Shown here piece after piece: positions 1 through 9,019 of a DNA stretch of 54,312 nucleotides. The stretch is taken from assembly GCF_000720485.1 (NCBI RefSeq), contig NZ_JOAX01000040.1, positions 1 to 54,312 on the forward strand, given 5' to 3'. The notes beneath the pieces are model-generated. The model did not search any database. It had not been told where the DNA came from and saw only the letters and a program-made list of their open reading frames with translations. Position 1 is the stretch's first letter, and every line of letters starts with the position of its first letter. The DNA comes from Streptomyces ochraceiscleroticus. Lineage in GTDB: Bacteria > Actinomycetota > Actinomycetes > Streptomycetales > Streptomycetaceae. Made by a program: the position numbers and the translations under genes.

Positions 1-2193
1 GATGGTGCCCTTGCCCTCGTCGCCCTCGACCTTCTCCATGTGCGGCTCCAGGTAGGCCACCGCGGTCTTCATGACCTCGGCGGACTGGAGCACGAACGGC
101 AGCTGCATCCGGCCGGAACCGAACAGCTCACCGACCACCTTCATACCCGCCAGCAGGGTGTCATTGACGATGTCCAACGCCCGCCGGTCTTCGAGCGCGG
201 CATCGAGATCGACTTCAAGGCCGTTGCGTTCTCCGTCGATGATGCGGCGCTGCAGGCGCTCGTCCAGCGGCAGCGCGGCCAGCTCCTCAGCCTTGCCGGC
301 CTTCAGGGACTTGGCGGTGGCGCCCTCGAAGAGTTCGAGGAGCTTCTGCAGCGGGTCGTAACCCTCTTCGCGACGGTCGTAGATCAGGTCCAGGGCAACC
401 TTGACCTGCTCCTCCTCCAGTCGCGCGATCGGCAGGATCTTGGACACGTGCACGATCGCCGAGTCCAGGCCCGCCTTGACACACTCATCGAGGAAGACCG
501 AGTTCAGCACGATGCGCGCGGCCGGGTTCAGGCCGAAGGAAATGTTGGACAGGCCCAGCGTGGTCTGCACGTCCGGATGGCGCCGCTTCAGCTCCCGGAT
601 CGCCTCGATCGTCGCGATACCGTCCCGCCGGGACTCCTCCTGACCGGTGCAGACAGTGAAGGTCAGACAGTCGACGAGGATGTCCGACTCCCGCACGCCC
701 CACTTCCCCGTCAGATCGACGATGAGCCGCTCGGCGATCTCGACCTTCTTCTCCCGCGTCCTGGCCTGGCCCTCCTCGTCGATGGTCAGCGCGATGAGGG
801 CCGCGCCGTGTTCGACCGCCAGCTCTGTGACCTGCGCGAAACGGGATGCGGGCCCGTCGCCGTCCTCATAGTTGACGGAGTTGATGACCGCGCGGCCGCC
901 GAGCTTCTCCAACCCCGCCCGGATCACATCGACCTCGGTGGAGTCCAGCACGATCGGCAGGGTCGAGGCGGTGGCGAAGCGGCCCGCCAGCTCCTCCATG
1001 TCCGCCACGCCGTCCCGGCCGACGTAGTCCACGCACAGGTCGAGCATGTGCGCGCCCTCACGGATCTGGTCCCGGGCCATCTCCACACAGTCGTCCCAGC
1101 GGCCCTCCAGCATCGCCTCGCGGAACTTCTTCGAACCGTTGGCGTTCGTCCGCTCACCGATCGCCAGGTACGAGGTGTCCTGGCGGAACGGGACGGTCTG
1201 GTAGAGCGAGGCCGCACCCGGCTCCGGGTGCGACTCGCGCACGGCGGGAGCCAGCGCCCGGACTCGCTGAACGATTTCCCGCAGATGCTCCGGCGTCGTA
1301 CCGCAGCAGCCCCCGACCAGCGACACCCCGTACGTCCGTACAAAGGTCTCCTGCGCGTCGGCCAGCTCACCGGGCGTCAGCGGGTAGTGCGCGCCGTCCT
1401 TGCCCAGCATCGGCAACCCGGCGTTGGGCATGCACGAGATCGGCACCCGGGCATGACGGGCCAGATAACGCAGATGCTCGCTCATCTCGGCCGGGCCGGT
1501 GGCACAGTTCAGGCCGATCATGTCGATGCCCAGCGGCTCCAGCGCCGTCACCGCCGCACCGATCTCGGAGCCCAGCAGCATCGTGCCGGTCGTCTCCACC
1601 GTCACCGAGCAGATGACCGGCAGACTGACGCCCATGGCATCCAGCGCCCGCCGCGCCCCCAGCACCGCCGCCTTCGTCTGCAGCAGGTCCTGCGTGGTCT
1701 CCACCAGCAGCGCGTCCGCATCGCCGGCGACCAGTCCCTCGGCGTTCCGCTGGTACGCATCGCGCAACGGCACGTACGCAACATGGCCCAACGTCGGCAG
1801 CTTGGTGCCCGGCCCCATCGATCCCAGAACCCAACGCTGCTGCCCAGTGGCGGCGGTGAACTCGTCCGCCGCCTCCCGCGCGATACGCGCCCCGGCCTCC
1901 GACAGCTCGTACACCCGCTCCGGGATGTCGTACTCCGCCAGCGCCGCGAAGTTGGCCCCGAAGGTGTTGGTCTCCACGCAGTCCACACCGACCGCGAAGT
2001 ACGCCTCGTGCACGGAGCGCACGATGTCCGGGCGGGTGATGTTGAGGATCTCGTTGCAGCCTTCCAGCTGCTGGAAGTCGTCCATGGTCGGGTCCTGCGC
2101 CTGGAGCATGGTGCCCATGGCTCCGTCGGCGACCACGACGCGCGAGGCGAGGGCCTGGCGAAGTTCCGCCACCCGTCGAGATGTGGTGGTCAC
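1..2193 (-). CDS. metH: Cobalamin-dependent methionine synthase, C-terminus cut by window
   Basis: Transfers the methyl group of 5-methyltetrahydrofolate to homocysteine to make methionine, through cobalamin. The GTG start at 2193-2191 overlaps the TGA of the upstream kinase (GTGA), and the frame stays open to base 1 (731 codons, where full MetH is about 1,150-1,250 residues). The homocysteine-binding barrel holds the paired zinc-ligand cysteines in GGCCGTTPEHL. The pterin-binding domain follows (for example IGERTNANGSKKFREAML). The helical cap of the B12 domain is reached near the window edge (ELFGSGRMQLPFVLQSAEVM). The DxHxxG cobalamin-His motif and the activation domain would lie outside. 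It is the last visible gene of an operon that also encodes MetK and a PfkB kinase, so it probably feeds SAM regeneration for the two methyltransferases upstream. The family assignment is secure; a dedicated role in the cluster is inference. Confidence 0.95.
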   Translation of the reverse strand, partial: MTTTSRRVAELRQALASRVVVADGAMGTMLQAQDPTMDDFQQLEGCNEILNITRPDIVRSVHEAYFAVGVDCVETNTFGANFAALAEYDIPERVYELSEAGARIAREAADEFTAATGQQRWVLGSMGPGTKLPTLGHVAYVPLRDAYQRNAEGLVAGDADALLVETTQDLLQTKAAVLGARRALDAMGVSLPVICSVTVETTGTMLLGSEIGAAVTALEPLGIDMIGLNCATGPAEMSEHLRYLARHARVPISCMPNAGLPMLGKDGAHYPLTPGELADAQETFVRTYGVSLVGGCCGTTPEHLREIVQRVRALAPAVRESHPEPGAASLYQTVPFRQDTSYLAIGERTNANGSKKFREAMLEGRWDDCVEMARDQIREGAHMLDLCVDYVGRDGVADMEELAGRFATASTLPIVLDSTEVDVIRAGLEKLGGRAVINSVNYEDGDGPASRFAQVTELAVEHGAALIALTIDEEGQARTREKKVEIAERLIVDLTGKWGVRESDILVDCLTFTVCTGQEESRRDGIATIEAIRELKRRHPDVQTTLGLSNISFGLNPAARIVLNSVFLDECVKAGLDSAIVHVSKILPIARLEEEQVKVALDLIYDRREEGYDPLQKLLELFEGATAKSLKAGKAEELAALPLDERLQRRIIDGERNGLEVDLDAALEDRRALDIVNDTLLAGMKVVGELFGSGRMQLPFVLQSAEVMKTAVAYLEPHMEKVEGDEGKGTI

Positions 2194-3173
2194 GTCAGCT
2201 CCCTCAGGTGGGGCAGGATCCGGGCGGGTACGGCGATGCCGTACGCGTTGCGGAGCCGGGCCAGGAGCGGGTCGCGGTAGAGGCGGTACTCCTGGGTGCC
2301 GATGTAGTCGAGGGCCGTGGCGGCGATGGCGCAGCCCAGCCGGGCGGCGTCGGCGAGGGGGACGCCCCGGGTCGCCGCGGCGACGAAGCCGGCCCGGAAG
2401 GCATCGCCGACACCGGTCGGGTCGACGACGCCTTCGACCGGCACGGCCGGTATCACGACCGGCGCGCGGTCCGCACTCTGCAGGCGTACTCCGTCCTCGC
2501 CGAGGGTGGTGATCCAGCAGCCCACACGGGCGCGGATCTGATCTGCTGTCCAGCCGGCGCGTTCCTGCAGCAGGGCCGCTTCGTACTCGTTGCTGAACAG
2601 CCAGCGGGCGCCCTCGACGAGCTGCCGGACCTCTGCGCGGTTCAGCCTGGCGAGCTGCTGCGAGGGGTCGGCTGCGAAGGGGATGTCGTGCTGCCGGCAG
2701 GCTGCCGTGTGGCGGAGCATCGCCTCCGGGTCGTCGGGGGAGATGACGACCAGGGCGAGGCGGCCGACCCGTGCGACCACGTCGCACAGGTCGATGGTGC
2801 GGGCTTCGGCCATCGCTCCCGCGTAGAAGGTGGCGATCTGGTTCTGTCTGCGGTCGGTCGTGCAGACGAACCTGGCCGTGTGCAGATCGGCGCTGATGTG
2901 CACCGAGTCGGTGTCGACCCCGTGCTCCTTGAGGTGGACCCGGTACGGCTCGAAGTCGGTGCCCGCTGCGCCGACCAGGACGGGGCGCAGTCCGAGCAGG
3001 CCCAGTCCGTAGCAGATGTTGGCTGCCACTCCCCCGCGGCGGATGTCGAGCCGGTCGGCGAGGAAGGACAGTGAGACCCGGTCCAGCTGGTCGGCAATGA
3101 GCTGATCGGCGAAGCTTCCGGGGAAGGTCAGCAGATGGTCGGTGGCAATGGAACCGGTCACGACTGTCCGCAC
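2190..3173 (-). CDS. PfkB-family carbohydrate/adenosine-type kinase
   Basis: A 327-residue PfkB (ribokinase-like) kinase. The GTG start at 3173 sits behind AAAGGAG at good spacing; the reading frame is open further upstream, but that part overlaps metK and carries no family signature. The N-terminal glycine-rich substrate region is RRGGVAANICYGLGLLG, and the C-terminal signature with the catalytic Asp is VDPTGVGDAFRAGF (about residues 250-263). The 4-base overlap with metH shows translational coupling. Actinobacterial members of this subfamily include adenosine kinases. Between metK and metH, the likely substrate is adenosine from S-adenosylhomocysteine breakdown, which would relieve product inhibition of methyltransferases. 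No adenosylhomocysteinase is visible, so that step would come from elsewhere. Family call is firm, substrate inferred. Confidence 0.85.
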   Translation of the reverse strand: MRTVVTGSIATDHLLTFPGSFADQLIADQLDRVSLSFLADRLDIRRGGVAANICYGLGLLGLRPVLVGAAGTDFEPYRVHLKEHGVDTDSVHISADLHTARFVCTTDRRQNQIATFYAGAMAEARTIDLCDVVARVGRLALVVISPDDPEAMLRHTAACRQHDIPFAADPSQQLARLNRAEVRQLVEGARWLFSNEYEAALLQERAGWTADQIRARVGCWITTLGEDGVRLQSADRAPVVIPAVPVEGVVDPTGVGDAFRAGFVAAATRGVPLADAARLGCAIAATALDYIGTQEYRLYRDPLLARLRNAYGIAVPARILPHLRELT

Positions 3174-3207
3174 GATGTGCTCCTTTCTCGCTTCGGTTTC
3201 CTGCTGC

Positions 3208-4428
3208 CTACTGGCAGCCCGCCGCGGTGCGCAGCTTCGCGGCGCGGTCGGTCCGCTCCCAGGTGAATTCCGGGAGTTCGCGGCCGAAGTGGCCGTACGC
3301 CGCGGTCCGGGCGTAGATCGGGCGGAGCAGGTCCAGGTCGCGGATGATCGCGGCCGGGCGGAGGTCGAAGACCTCGCTGATGGCCTCCTCGATCCGGGTG
3401 GGATCGACGGTGGCGGTGCCGAAGGTCTCGACGAAGAGGCCGACCGGCTCGGCCTTCCCGATGGCGTAGGCGACCTGGACCTCGCAGCGGGCGGCGAGGC
3501 CGGCCGCGACGACGTTCTTGGCGACCCACCGCATGGCGTACGCGGCGGAGCGGTCGACCTTGGAGGGGTCCTTGCCGGAGAAGGCGCCACCGCCGTGCCG
3601 GGCCATCCCCCCGTACGTATCGATAATGATCTTGCGGCCGGTCAGGCCCGCGTCCCCCATCGGGCCGCCGACCTCGAACCGCCCTGTGGGGTTGACCAGC
3701 AGCCGGTACCCCTCCGTCTCCAGCTTGATGCCGGCCTTGGCGAGCGCTGCAAGCTCCGGCTCGACGACGTGTTCGCGGATGTCGGGCGCGAGGAGGCCGT
3801 CGATGCTGATGTCGGCGGCGTGCTGGGAGGAGACGACCACGGTGTCGAGGCGGACCGCCCGGTCCCCGTCGTACTCGATGGTGACCTGGGTCTTTCCGTC
3901 CGGGCGCAGGTACGGGACGGTCCCGTTCCTGCGGACGTCCGTGAGGCGGGCGGAGAGCCGGTGGGCGAGGGTGATCGGCAGCGGCATGAGTTCGGGCGTG
4001 TCATCGCAGGCGTAACCGAACATCAGGCCCTGGTCGCCGGCGCCCTGCCGGTCGAGTTCGTCGCTCGTGCCCGGTCCCTTGCCGATGCGCTGCTCGTACG
4101 CGGTGTCCACGCCCTGGGCGATGTCCGGCGACTGGGCACCGATGGACACCGACACGCCGCACGAGGCGCCGTCGAAGCCCTTGGCCGACGAGTCGTAACC
4201 GATGGCGAGGACGGTGTCCCGGACGAGCTGGGCGATCGGCGCGTACGCCTTCGTGGTGACCTCACCGGCCACGTGGACCTGGCCGGTGGTGATCAGGGTC
4301 TCGACGGCGACGCGGGAGGAGGGGTCCTCCTTCAGGAGCGCGTCGAGAATGGAGTCGCTGATCCGGTCGGCGATCTTGTCGGGGTGTCCCTCGGTCACCG
4401 ACTCCGAGGTGAAGAGGCGCAGGCTCAT
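3208..4428 (-). CDS. metK: S-adenosylmethionine synthetase
   Basis: Makes SAM from methionine and ATP, releasing phosphate and pyrophosphate. Full length at 406 residues. Family signatures are present in order: GHPDK at residues 14-18, the [12 protein letters not shown] signature near residue 130 and the P-loop-like [19 protein letters not shown] near residue 280. The ATG lies one base after the TGA of the acyl carrier protein gene, with GGTGA as a weak ribosome site inside that gene. Streptomyces normally carries a housekeeping metK elsewhere, so a copy inside an operon with two methyltransferases is probably a pathway-dedicated second copy. I cannot check that from this window. Confidence 0.97.
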   Translation of the reverse strand: MSLRLFTSESVTEGHPDKIADRISDSILDALLKEDPSSRVAVETLITTGQVHVAGEVTTKAYAPIAQLVRDTVLAIGYDSSAKGFDGASCGVSVSIGAQSPDIAQGVDTAYEQRIGKGPGTSDELDRQGAGDQGLMFGYACDDTPELMPLPITLAHRLSARLTDVRRNGTVPYLRPDGKTQVTIEYDGDRAVRLDTVVVSSQHAADISIDGLLAPDIREHVVEPELAALAKAGIKLETEGYRLLVNPTGRFEVGGPMGDAGLTGRKIIIDTYGGMARHGGGAFSGKDPSKVDRSAAYAMRWVAKNVVAAGLAARCEVQVAYAIGKAEPVGLFVETFGTATVDPTRIEEAISEVFDLRPAAIIRDLDLLRPIYARTAAYGHFGRELPEFTWERTDRAAKLRTAAGCQ

Positions 4429-4429
4429 G

Positions 4430-4684
4430 TCAGCTCACCCGGGCCGTGAAGAAGTGCTGCTCGATGGCGTCCAGGGTGCGGATCGAGTCGACCTCCAGGG
4501 TGTCCATGTCGATGGACCGGCCGCTCACCTGCTCCAGGAGGAAGACGAACTCCACGAAGGACAGCGAGTCGATGAGACGGTTCTCGATGAGGTCGAGGTC
4601 ACCGGCGATGTCCTGGCGGTCCGGGTGGCGCTTGACGATCCACGTCTTGACCTGGTCGATTCCGTCGGTCACGGGGTTGGTCAT
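4430..4684 (-). CDS. Free-standing acyl carrier protein
   Basis: An 84-residue acidic helical protein with the carrier-protein phosphopantetheine site DSL at residues 39-41 (Ser40), followed by [11 protein letters not shown], the usual helix II continuation. The ATG at 4684 is preceded by AGGGAG at normal spacing. It sits 44 bp downstream of an AcpS-type transferase, which would install phosphopantetheine on Ser40. Upstream is an amino acid:carrier-protein ligase that would charge the thiol. No ketosynthase, acyltransferase or condensation domain is nearby, so the natural cargo is more likely an amino acid than a growing polyketide. The carrier-protein call is firm and the cargo is inferred. 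Confidence 0.9.
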   Translation of the reverse strand: MTNPVTDGIDQVKTWIVKRHPDRQDIAGDLDLIENRLIDSLSFVEFVFLLEQVSGRSIDMDTLEVDSIRTLDAIEQHFFTARVS

Positions 4685-4728
4685 GGGGTTACTCCCTAAT
4701 GTCTCAGAAGCCTGTCAGGAGGGGCGTT

Positions 4729-5145
4729 TCAGCGTTCGGTGAGGATGGGTGCGGCCACCGCGACCGCGTAGTCGACGTCGTGGCTGATGCTCACCGTGAT
4801 CTGCGAGATGCCGGAGGCGGCGGCCATCCGGCCTGCCGAGCCGCGCAGGTCGACGAGCGGCCAGCCGCCGTCGGCGCGCTGCACCACGATGTCCAGCCAG
4901 GGCAGGAAGCGGTTGCGGACCCGCAGGGTCTTGAAGGCGGCTTCCTTGGCGGCGATGCGTCCGCAGAGGCTGAGCACATCCAGCCCGGTGGATGTGCGGC
5001 AGTCGGCCAGCTCACTGGGGACCAGCATGCGGGTGAAGAACTCCTCGCCGTGCTCGTCGAGGAGGCGCCGGACACGGGTGACGGACACGATGTCCATGCC
5101 GAGATGTGCCCAGCCCGGGCCACTGGGGGCGGGTTGGGCCGGCAC
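4729..5145 (-). CDS. acpS: AcpS-type holo-acyl-carrier-protein synthase
   Basis: A 4'-phosphopantetheinyl transferase that moves the pantetheine arm from CoA to the serine of a carrier protein. The 138-residue protein has the AcpS N-terminal signature GMDIVSVTRVRRLL (from residue 16), the magnesium/CoA-binding GRIAAKEAAFKTL near residue 66 and the C-terminal SISHDVDYAVAVA. The GTG start lies one base after the TGA of the ligase gene; an internal Met at residue 17 is an alternative start but would cut the signature. It has the short AcpS form rather than Sfp form. Its partner is presumably the carrier protein encoded next. Confidence 0.9.
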   Translation of the reverse strand: MPAQPAPSGPGWAHLGMDIVSVTRVRRLLDEHGEEFFTRMLVPSELADCRTSTGLDVLSLCGRIAAKEAAFKTLRVRNRFLPWLDIVVQRADGGWPLVDLRGSAGRMAAASGISQITVSISHDVDYAVAVAAPILTER

Positions 5146-5146
5146 G

Positions 5147-6013
5147 TCAGAGCGCCGACCTGGCCCGCAGGACCGCGTCGGCCGCCGCGTCCCAGTCGCC
5201 GTACCGGCGGGTCAGTGCCGACAGCCAGCGTTCCAGCCCGAAGGCCACGCAGCTGGTGAAGGCCGGGCCCCCGCTCTGCGCGAGCGAGATGTCGCACCGG
5301 TCGCCGAAGAAGTTGCGGTGGGTGTTGACAGAGGCGATGGCGAGGTCCTCGAAGAGGAACTCGTGCTTGACGGGGACGAGACGCTGCAGCACGGCCTTCG
5401 AGCTGCCCTTGTCGAAGAACGGGTCGCAGGCGGCTTCCTTGCGCAGTGGCAGATCGAGGGCCTCGGCGAATGCGGTGATCCTGTCGCTGAAGGTGGCGAG
5501 GTGCTGCTCGGCGTGCTCCTGGCCGCCCAGTGCGACGATCTCCCGCATACGGAAGCCGAGTTGGCGGCGCAGCCCCTCGTACTTCTCCTCCTTGCGGAAG
5601 CACCAGCCGACCACGGTCACCAGGGTGTCGGACTCCAGCTGCCGGCCCTCGTGACTGAGGTAGACGCCGTAACAGGAGGCCGAGGGCAGCCCGAGCGAGG
5701 CCGGCTGCAGGGCGTCACAGGGAAAGCAGCCGGTCTCCTGACAGAGCCCGGAGCCGCCCTGGGCGCTCTCCAGATTGAGCGGGGAGACCACAACGGCCTG
5801 GTGGGGGAAGTTCTCGTAGTAGTCGAGGCGGGCCAGGTCCTGCGTGGGGAGCAGCGGGGGCGCTGTCATGGAGGTGGCCCCCGCGGCGTGGCCCCAGCCC
5901 TCGAAGGTGTCGTCGAGCAGCCGCAGCAGTGCGGTGCCTTCCGCACCCAGGGTGGGCAGTCCGGCTCGGTGGTCGGTGGGTGGGGGCATTCGTACCTCGG
6001 TGGGTGTGGACAT
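5147..6013 (-). CDS. Amino acid:[carrier protein] ligase, class II aaRS-like
   Basis: A 288-residue homologue of the amino acid:carrier-protein ligases, truncated relatives of archaeal-type seryl-tRNA synthetase that lack the tRNA-binding domain. They activate a small amino acid (glycine or alanine in characterised Bradyrhizobium and Agrobacterium enzymes) and load it on a carrier-protein thiol. Visible features are a probable zinc site Cys114, a Glu near 158 and Cys255 by analogy with the family. The motif 2-like arginine region is LRRQLGFRMREIV (149-161) and the motif 3 ATP-binding segment is AFGLERW (257-263). An additional Cys cluster CQETGCFPC lies at 91-99. The ATG at 6013 follows GTGAGG. 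The carrier protein and AcpS genes directly downstream give the expected partners. The specific amino acid cannot be read from sequence. Confidence 0.87.
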   Translation of the reverse strand: MSTPTEVRMPPPTDHRAGLPTLGAEGTALLRLLDDTFEGWGHAAGATSMTAPPLLPTQDLARLDYYENFPHQAVVVSPLNLESAQGGSGLCQETGCFPCDALQPASLGLPSASCYGVYLSHEGRQLESDTLVTVVGWCFRKEEKYEGLRRQLGFRMREIVALGGQEHAEQHLATFSDRITAFAEALDLPLRKEAACDPFFDKGSSKAVLQRLVPVKHEFLFEDLAIASVNTHRNFFGDRCDISLAQSGGPAFTSCVAFGLERWLSALTRRYGDWDAAADAVLRARSAL

Positions 6014-6065
6014 ACGTACCTCACTTGGGGCGTGGATCGCGACGGAGGCAGGACGGCGGGCCGGG

Positions 6066-6956
6066 TCAGATGACGGGCAGCACGTCGTCCGTGAAGATCC
6101 CGGTCTTCAGGAAGAACGCGAGCGGCTTGCGGACCGACTTGCGCTCGATGGTGCGGCGACGGTCGTCGGCGAGCAGGGCGTTGCGCAGGGCGAGCGGGTC
6201 GGCGACGCCGGCGTCGCGGTAGACGTGCGGGTTGTAGAGCGAGTTGATGCTGAAGACGACGTACCGCTTGAGGTACGCCTCGACCTCGACGTGCCGCTCC
6301 TCGCTGATCGTCTCGCGCATCCGGGTGTGCAGCAGGGAGACCAGCTCACGTCCGAAGGCGATGTGCCGGGACTCGTCCTGGTGGTGGAGCCGGTTGACCT
6401 GCCGGATCGTGTCGCACAGCGACGCGTCCTGCGCCATGTGCGTGTTGTAGAAGTCCACGAGCTCTTCGAAGAACAGGATCCGGGCGAAGACCAGGAAGTT
6501 CTCGACCTCCGGCTCCCAGTCGGAGGTGGCCCGCATCGCCGTGGAAGAGTAGATCTTGTCGCCGTAGCGGCGGCAGAACTCGGCGAAGAACCACATGTGT
6601 TCGTTCTCCTCACCGATGAAGTGGTGGAAGAAGTCCGAGGGGATCTCGAATCCCGGCATGTGGATGCGGTTGACGACCTCGATGAGCAGTTCACGGATGC
6701 CGTGCACGTTGAGGCTGTAGAAGTTGATGCTCTCCCACTTCGACAGCCGGCGCAGGGTGTCCTCGCCGAGCTGGTCGAAGAGCGGGGTGCCGTACGGGGT
6801 GAGCAGTTCGGGGCTCATCCACATCCGGTCCTCGTCGAGCCGGTCGGGCCAGTCGAACTGCTGGTACGGGTTGTAGTAGTCCTCGATGGACTTGGTCGAG
6901 AGCCGTTCCAGTACTTCCTGGAAGCGGTCGGTGATGGGCAGGGCCGGGGCGGCCAT
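6066..6956 (-). CDS. AurF-like non-haem diiron oxygenase
   Basis: A 296-residue helical ferritin-like protein with a full set of diiron ligand candidates. These are Glu75 (KWESINFY), Glu117 and His120 (EENEHM), Glu164/165 (FFEELVDFYN) and the closing HHQDESRH motif at 191-198. The extra histidine in that motif is typical of the AurF/CmlI N-oxygenase superfamily. Those enzymes oxidise amines to hydroxylamines, nitroso or nitro groups; other relatives do hydroxylations or cleavage. GGAGGG precedes the ATG at 6956. Position between the methyltransferases and the aminoacyl-carrier ligase suggests that the substrate may be the carrier-tethered amino acid. The diiron fold is well supported, the exact chemistry is not. 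Confidence 0.85.
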   Translation of the reverse strand: MAAPALPITDRFQEVLERLSTKSIEDYYNPYQQFDWPDRLDEDRMWMSPELLTPYGTPLFDQLGEDTLRRLSKWESINFYSLNVHGIRELLIEVVNRIHMPGFEIPSDFFHHFIGEENEHMWFFAEFCRRYGDKIYSSTAMRATSDWEPEVENFLVFARILFFEELVDFYNTHMAQDASLCDTIRQVNRLHHQDESRHIAFGRELVSLLHTRMRETISEERHVEVEAYLKRYVVFSINSLYNPHVYRDAGVADPLALRNALLADDRRRTIERKSVRKPLAFFLKTGIFTDDVLPVI

Positions 6957-6998
6957 GGTCGTCCCTCCAGTACAGGTGGTCCGGTGTGACGGGGCGGG

Positions 6999-8066
6999 TC
7001 AGGGACGGGCTTCGTAGACCGCGTTGACGGGCGTCTCGGTGGCGCGGCGCCAGCGGGAGAAGCCGCCGGCCTTGGCGATCTGCTGGAAGGCCGTCTCACC
7101 GGAGTGGTTGCCGAGGGCGTACGGGCCGCGCTGGGCGACGGCGACCGGCAGGCACATCACGGCGGACAGGCTCATGAACATCCGGGCGGCGGGCGTGCCG
7201 TGCCCGGTGACGTCATCGGCGGAGGCGTTGGTTTCCACCAGCATCCACGTGCCGTCCGGCTTCAGGGTGCTGCGGACGTGCGACGCGGCCCCTTCCGGGT
7301 CGCCCATGTCGTGCAGGCAGTTGAAGAACGTCACCAGGTCGTAGTCGCGTCCCGGGTAGTCGTCGGCCGAGGCGGTATCGAAGACCACCCGGTCGCTCAG
7401 CCCCGCGTCGTCGGCGAGCTGGCGGGCGATGGTGATCGCCTCTTCGGAGTAGTCGTAGCCGTGCACGGTGGCCTCGGGGAACGCCTTGGCGATGAGCAGG
7501 GTGGTGTGCCCGACGCCGCAGCCGACGTCGGCGACCCGGCCACCGTTACGCAGCTTGTCCGTCACCCCGTCGAGTGCGGGCAGCCACTCGGGGATCAGCC
7601 GGTGCTCGTACGCGGGCTGGAAGAAGCTGCCCATGCCGGTGTCCAGCGCCGGGTCGTGCTCGGCCCAGCCGACGCCCTCGCCGGTGCGGTACGCGTCCAC
7701 GAGCAGGTCCTCGGTCGCGTACAGGGCCTTGAGCGCGGTGAAGAAGCCGGCCGTGTACGTGACCGCGGCGCGGTCGGCGAGGACCGGGGCGTGTGCGGCG
7801 GGCAGGGTGTAGCGGTCGGAGCTGGGGTGGCGCTCGACGTAGTCGGCGCTGAGCTGGGCGTGCAGCCATTCCTCGGCGTAGCGCGGGCTGATGCCGGTGC
7901 GCTCGGCGAGCTCGTCGGGGGTGAGCGGGCCGTGTTCGGCGAGGGCGCGGTACAGGCCCAGGCGCTCGCCGAGGGCGACGGTGAGGCCGCGTACGGCGGC
8001 GGCCGCGTCCGTGATGACGCGCTGGTGGAACTCTTCGGTGGTGACACCTTGCAGAACGGCACTCAT
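6999..8066 (-). CDS. Class I SAM methyltransferase with N-terminal winged helix
   Basis: A 355-residue methyltransferase. The first 90 residues form a winged-helix dimerisation region (LTPDELAERTGISPRYAEEWL). The Rossmann core follows with SAM motif I VADVGCGVGHTTLL at about 178-191 and the acidic loop VHGYD, then the post-motif FFNCLHDMGD. The overall pattern resembles the Rv2258c-like family of small-molecule methyltransferases. The ATG overlaps the stop of the upstream methyltransferase (ATGA), preceded by GAGGAG. Two differently folded methyltransferases in one operon with metK/metH implies at least two methylations of the product. Confidence 0.85.
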   Translation of the reverse strand: MSAVLQGVTTEEFHQRVITDAAAAVRGLTVALGERLGLYRALAEHGPLTPDELAERTGISPRYAEEWLHAQLSADYVERHPSSDRYTLPAAHAPVLADRAAVTYTAGFFTALKALYATEDLLVDAYRTGEGVGWAEHDPALDTGMGSFFQPAYEHRLIPEWLPALDGVTDKLRNGGRVADVGCGVGHTTLLIAKAFPEATVHGYDYSEEAITIARQLADDAGLSDRVVFDTASADDYPGRDYDLVTFFNCLHDMGDPEGAASHVRSTLKPDGTWMLVETNASADDVTGHGTPAARMFMSLSAVMCLPVAVAQRGPYALGNHSGETAFQQIAKAGGFSRWRRATETPVNAVYEARP

Positions 8067-8929
8067 GATCTGGGCTCCTCATCCGTGTGCTGCGTTCCTC
8101 GCCGGGTCGCGGATCGCAGGTCGCAGGTGAACAGGAAGGACCGGGGTACGCGGGGCACGCTGCGCGGCGGCACCGTGTAGGGCCAGCGGCCGAAGTCGGC
8201 GCCCTCGTCACCGGGCTGCTTGACCTCGCGCGGCGACCATCCGCTGTCCAGCAGCAGCTGCTCGGGCTCCTCCGTACCGAAGAGCCAGGGGTTGCCGTCG
8301 TCGGCCAGCGCCTTCAGGAACGGCCGGGACAGCGGGTTCTCCAGGGCGGCCCGGCTGATGACATCACCGGCCAGGACGGAGTCCGGTGCGCTGACGTCGG
8401 CGAGGGTTGCGAGGAGAGTGCGTACGGCGTCCTCGGGGAGGAAGAAGAGCAGGCCCTCGACGACCCACAGGGTGGGCCGCTCGCTCTGCCAGCCGGCCTC
8501 CTTCAGCGCCCCGGTCCACTCCTCGGTGAGGTCGACGGCGACGGGGTGCCGGGTGCGGCCGGCCGGCTGCGGCTCGTCGGCGAGCATCCGCGCCTTGGCG
8601 TCGAGCAGCGCGGGCCGGTCCAGCTCGTAGACCGTGACGCCGTCCGGCCAGGGCAGCCGGTAGAAGCGGGTGTCCATGCCGGCGGCGATGAAGACGACCT
8701 GCCGGATGCCGCCCTCGGCGACGGTCCGCGTGATGGCCCGGTCGAGGTACTGGGTACGGATGGCCAGGAAGGGCACCGTGCCGGCGCCCGCGTACCGTTC
8801 GAGCAGCTCGAAGCCGATGTCGGCGGCGACGGTACGTGCGTAGGAGTCGTTGAACAGCCGGTCCGGGCGCTCGGATTCGAGGGCTCGGGCGGCGGCGGTC
8901 CACTGTGCTGTGCGGGATACGGCCTCCAC
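8063..8929 (-). CDS. LCM/PPM-family SAM methyltransferase
   Basis: A 288-residue member of the leucine-carboxyl-methyltransferase-like family common in actinomycetes. Typical signatures are the N-terminal ARALESERPDRLFND, IRTQYLDRAI, VVFIAAGMDTRFYRLPWP and VYELDRP (motifs I and II), then VVEGLLFFLPEDAV. GTG start at 8929, with an AAGGGGG stretch about 10 bases upstream. Family members methylate carboxyl or hydroxyl groups of secondary metabolites; an O-methyl ester or ether is the most natural guess here. Coupled by 4 bases to the next methyltransferase. Confidence 0.88.
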   Translation of the reverse strand: MEAVSRTAQWTAAARALESERPDRLFNDSYARTVAADIGFELLERYAGAGTVPFLAIRTQYLDRAITRTVAEGGIRQVVFIAAGMDTRFYRLPWPDGVTVYELDRPALLDAKARMLADEPQPAGRTRHPVAVDLTEEWTGALKEAGWQSERPTLWVVEGLLFFLPEDAVRTLLATLADVSAPDSVLAGDVISRAALENPLSRPFLKALADDGNPWLFGTEEPEQLLLDSGWSPREVKQPGDEGADFGRWPYTVPPRSVPRVPRSFLFTCDLRSATRRGTQHTDEEPRS

Positions 8930-9019
8930 AGGAGGGTCCCCCTTCGGTTGAGAGCCGGCCGGTCCCGGACGGGACTCGGGGCCGCCGGCACTGGTGGAGT
9001 GGACGGTCGTGTCCGGCTT

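Noticed and set aside
40..2280. Long plus-strand frame of 746 codons opposite metH
   Set aside because: Low-complexity Arg/Gly/Leu-rich product with no family signature; it is the antisense shadow of the well-supported metH.
3174..3590. Longer N-terminus for the PfkB kinase
   Set aside because: The upstream open frame overlaps metK, is Pro/Ser/Arg-rich and lacks family features; GTG 3173 has a proper ribosome site.
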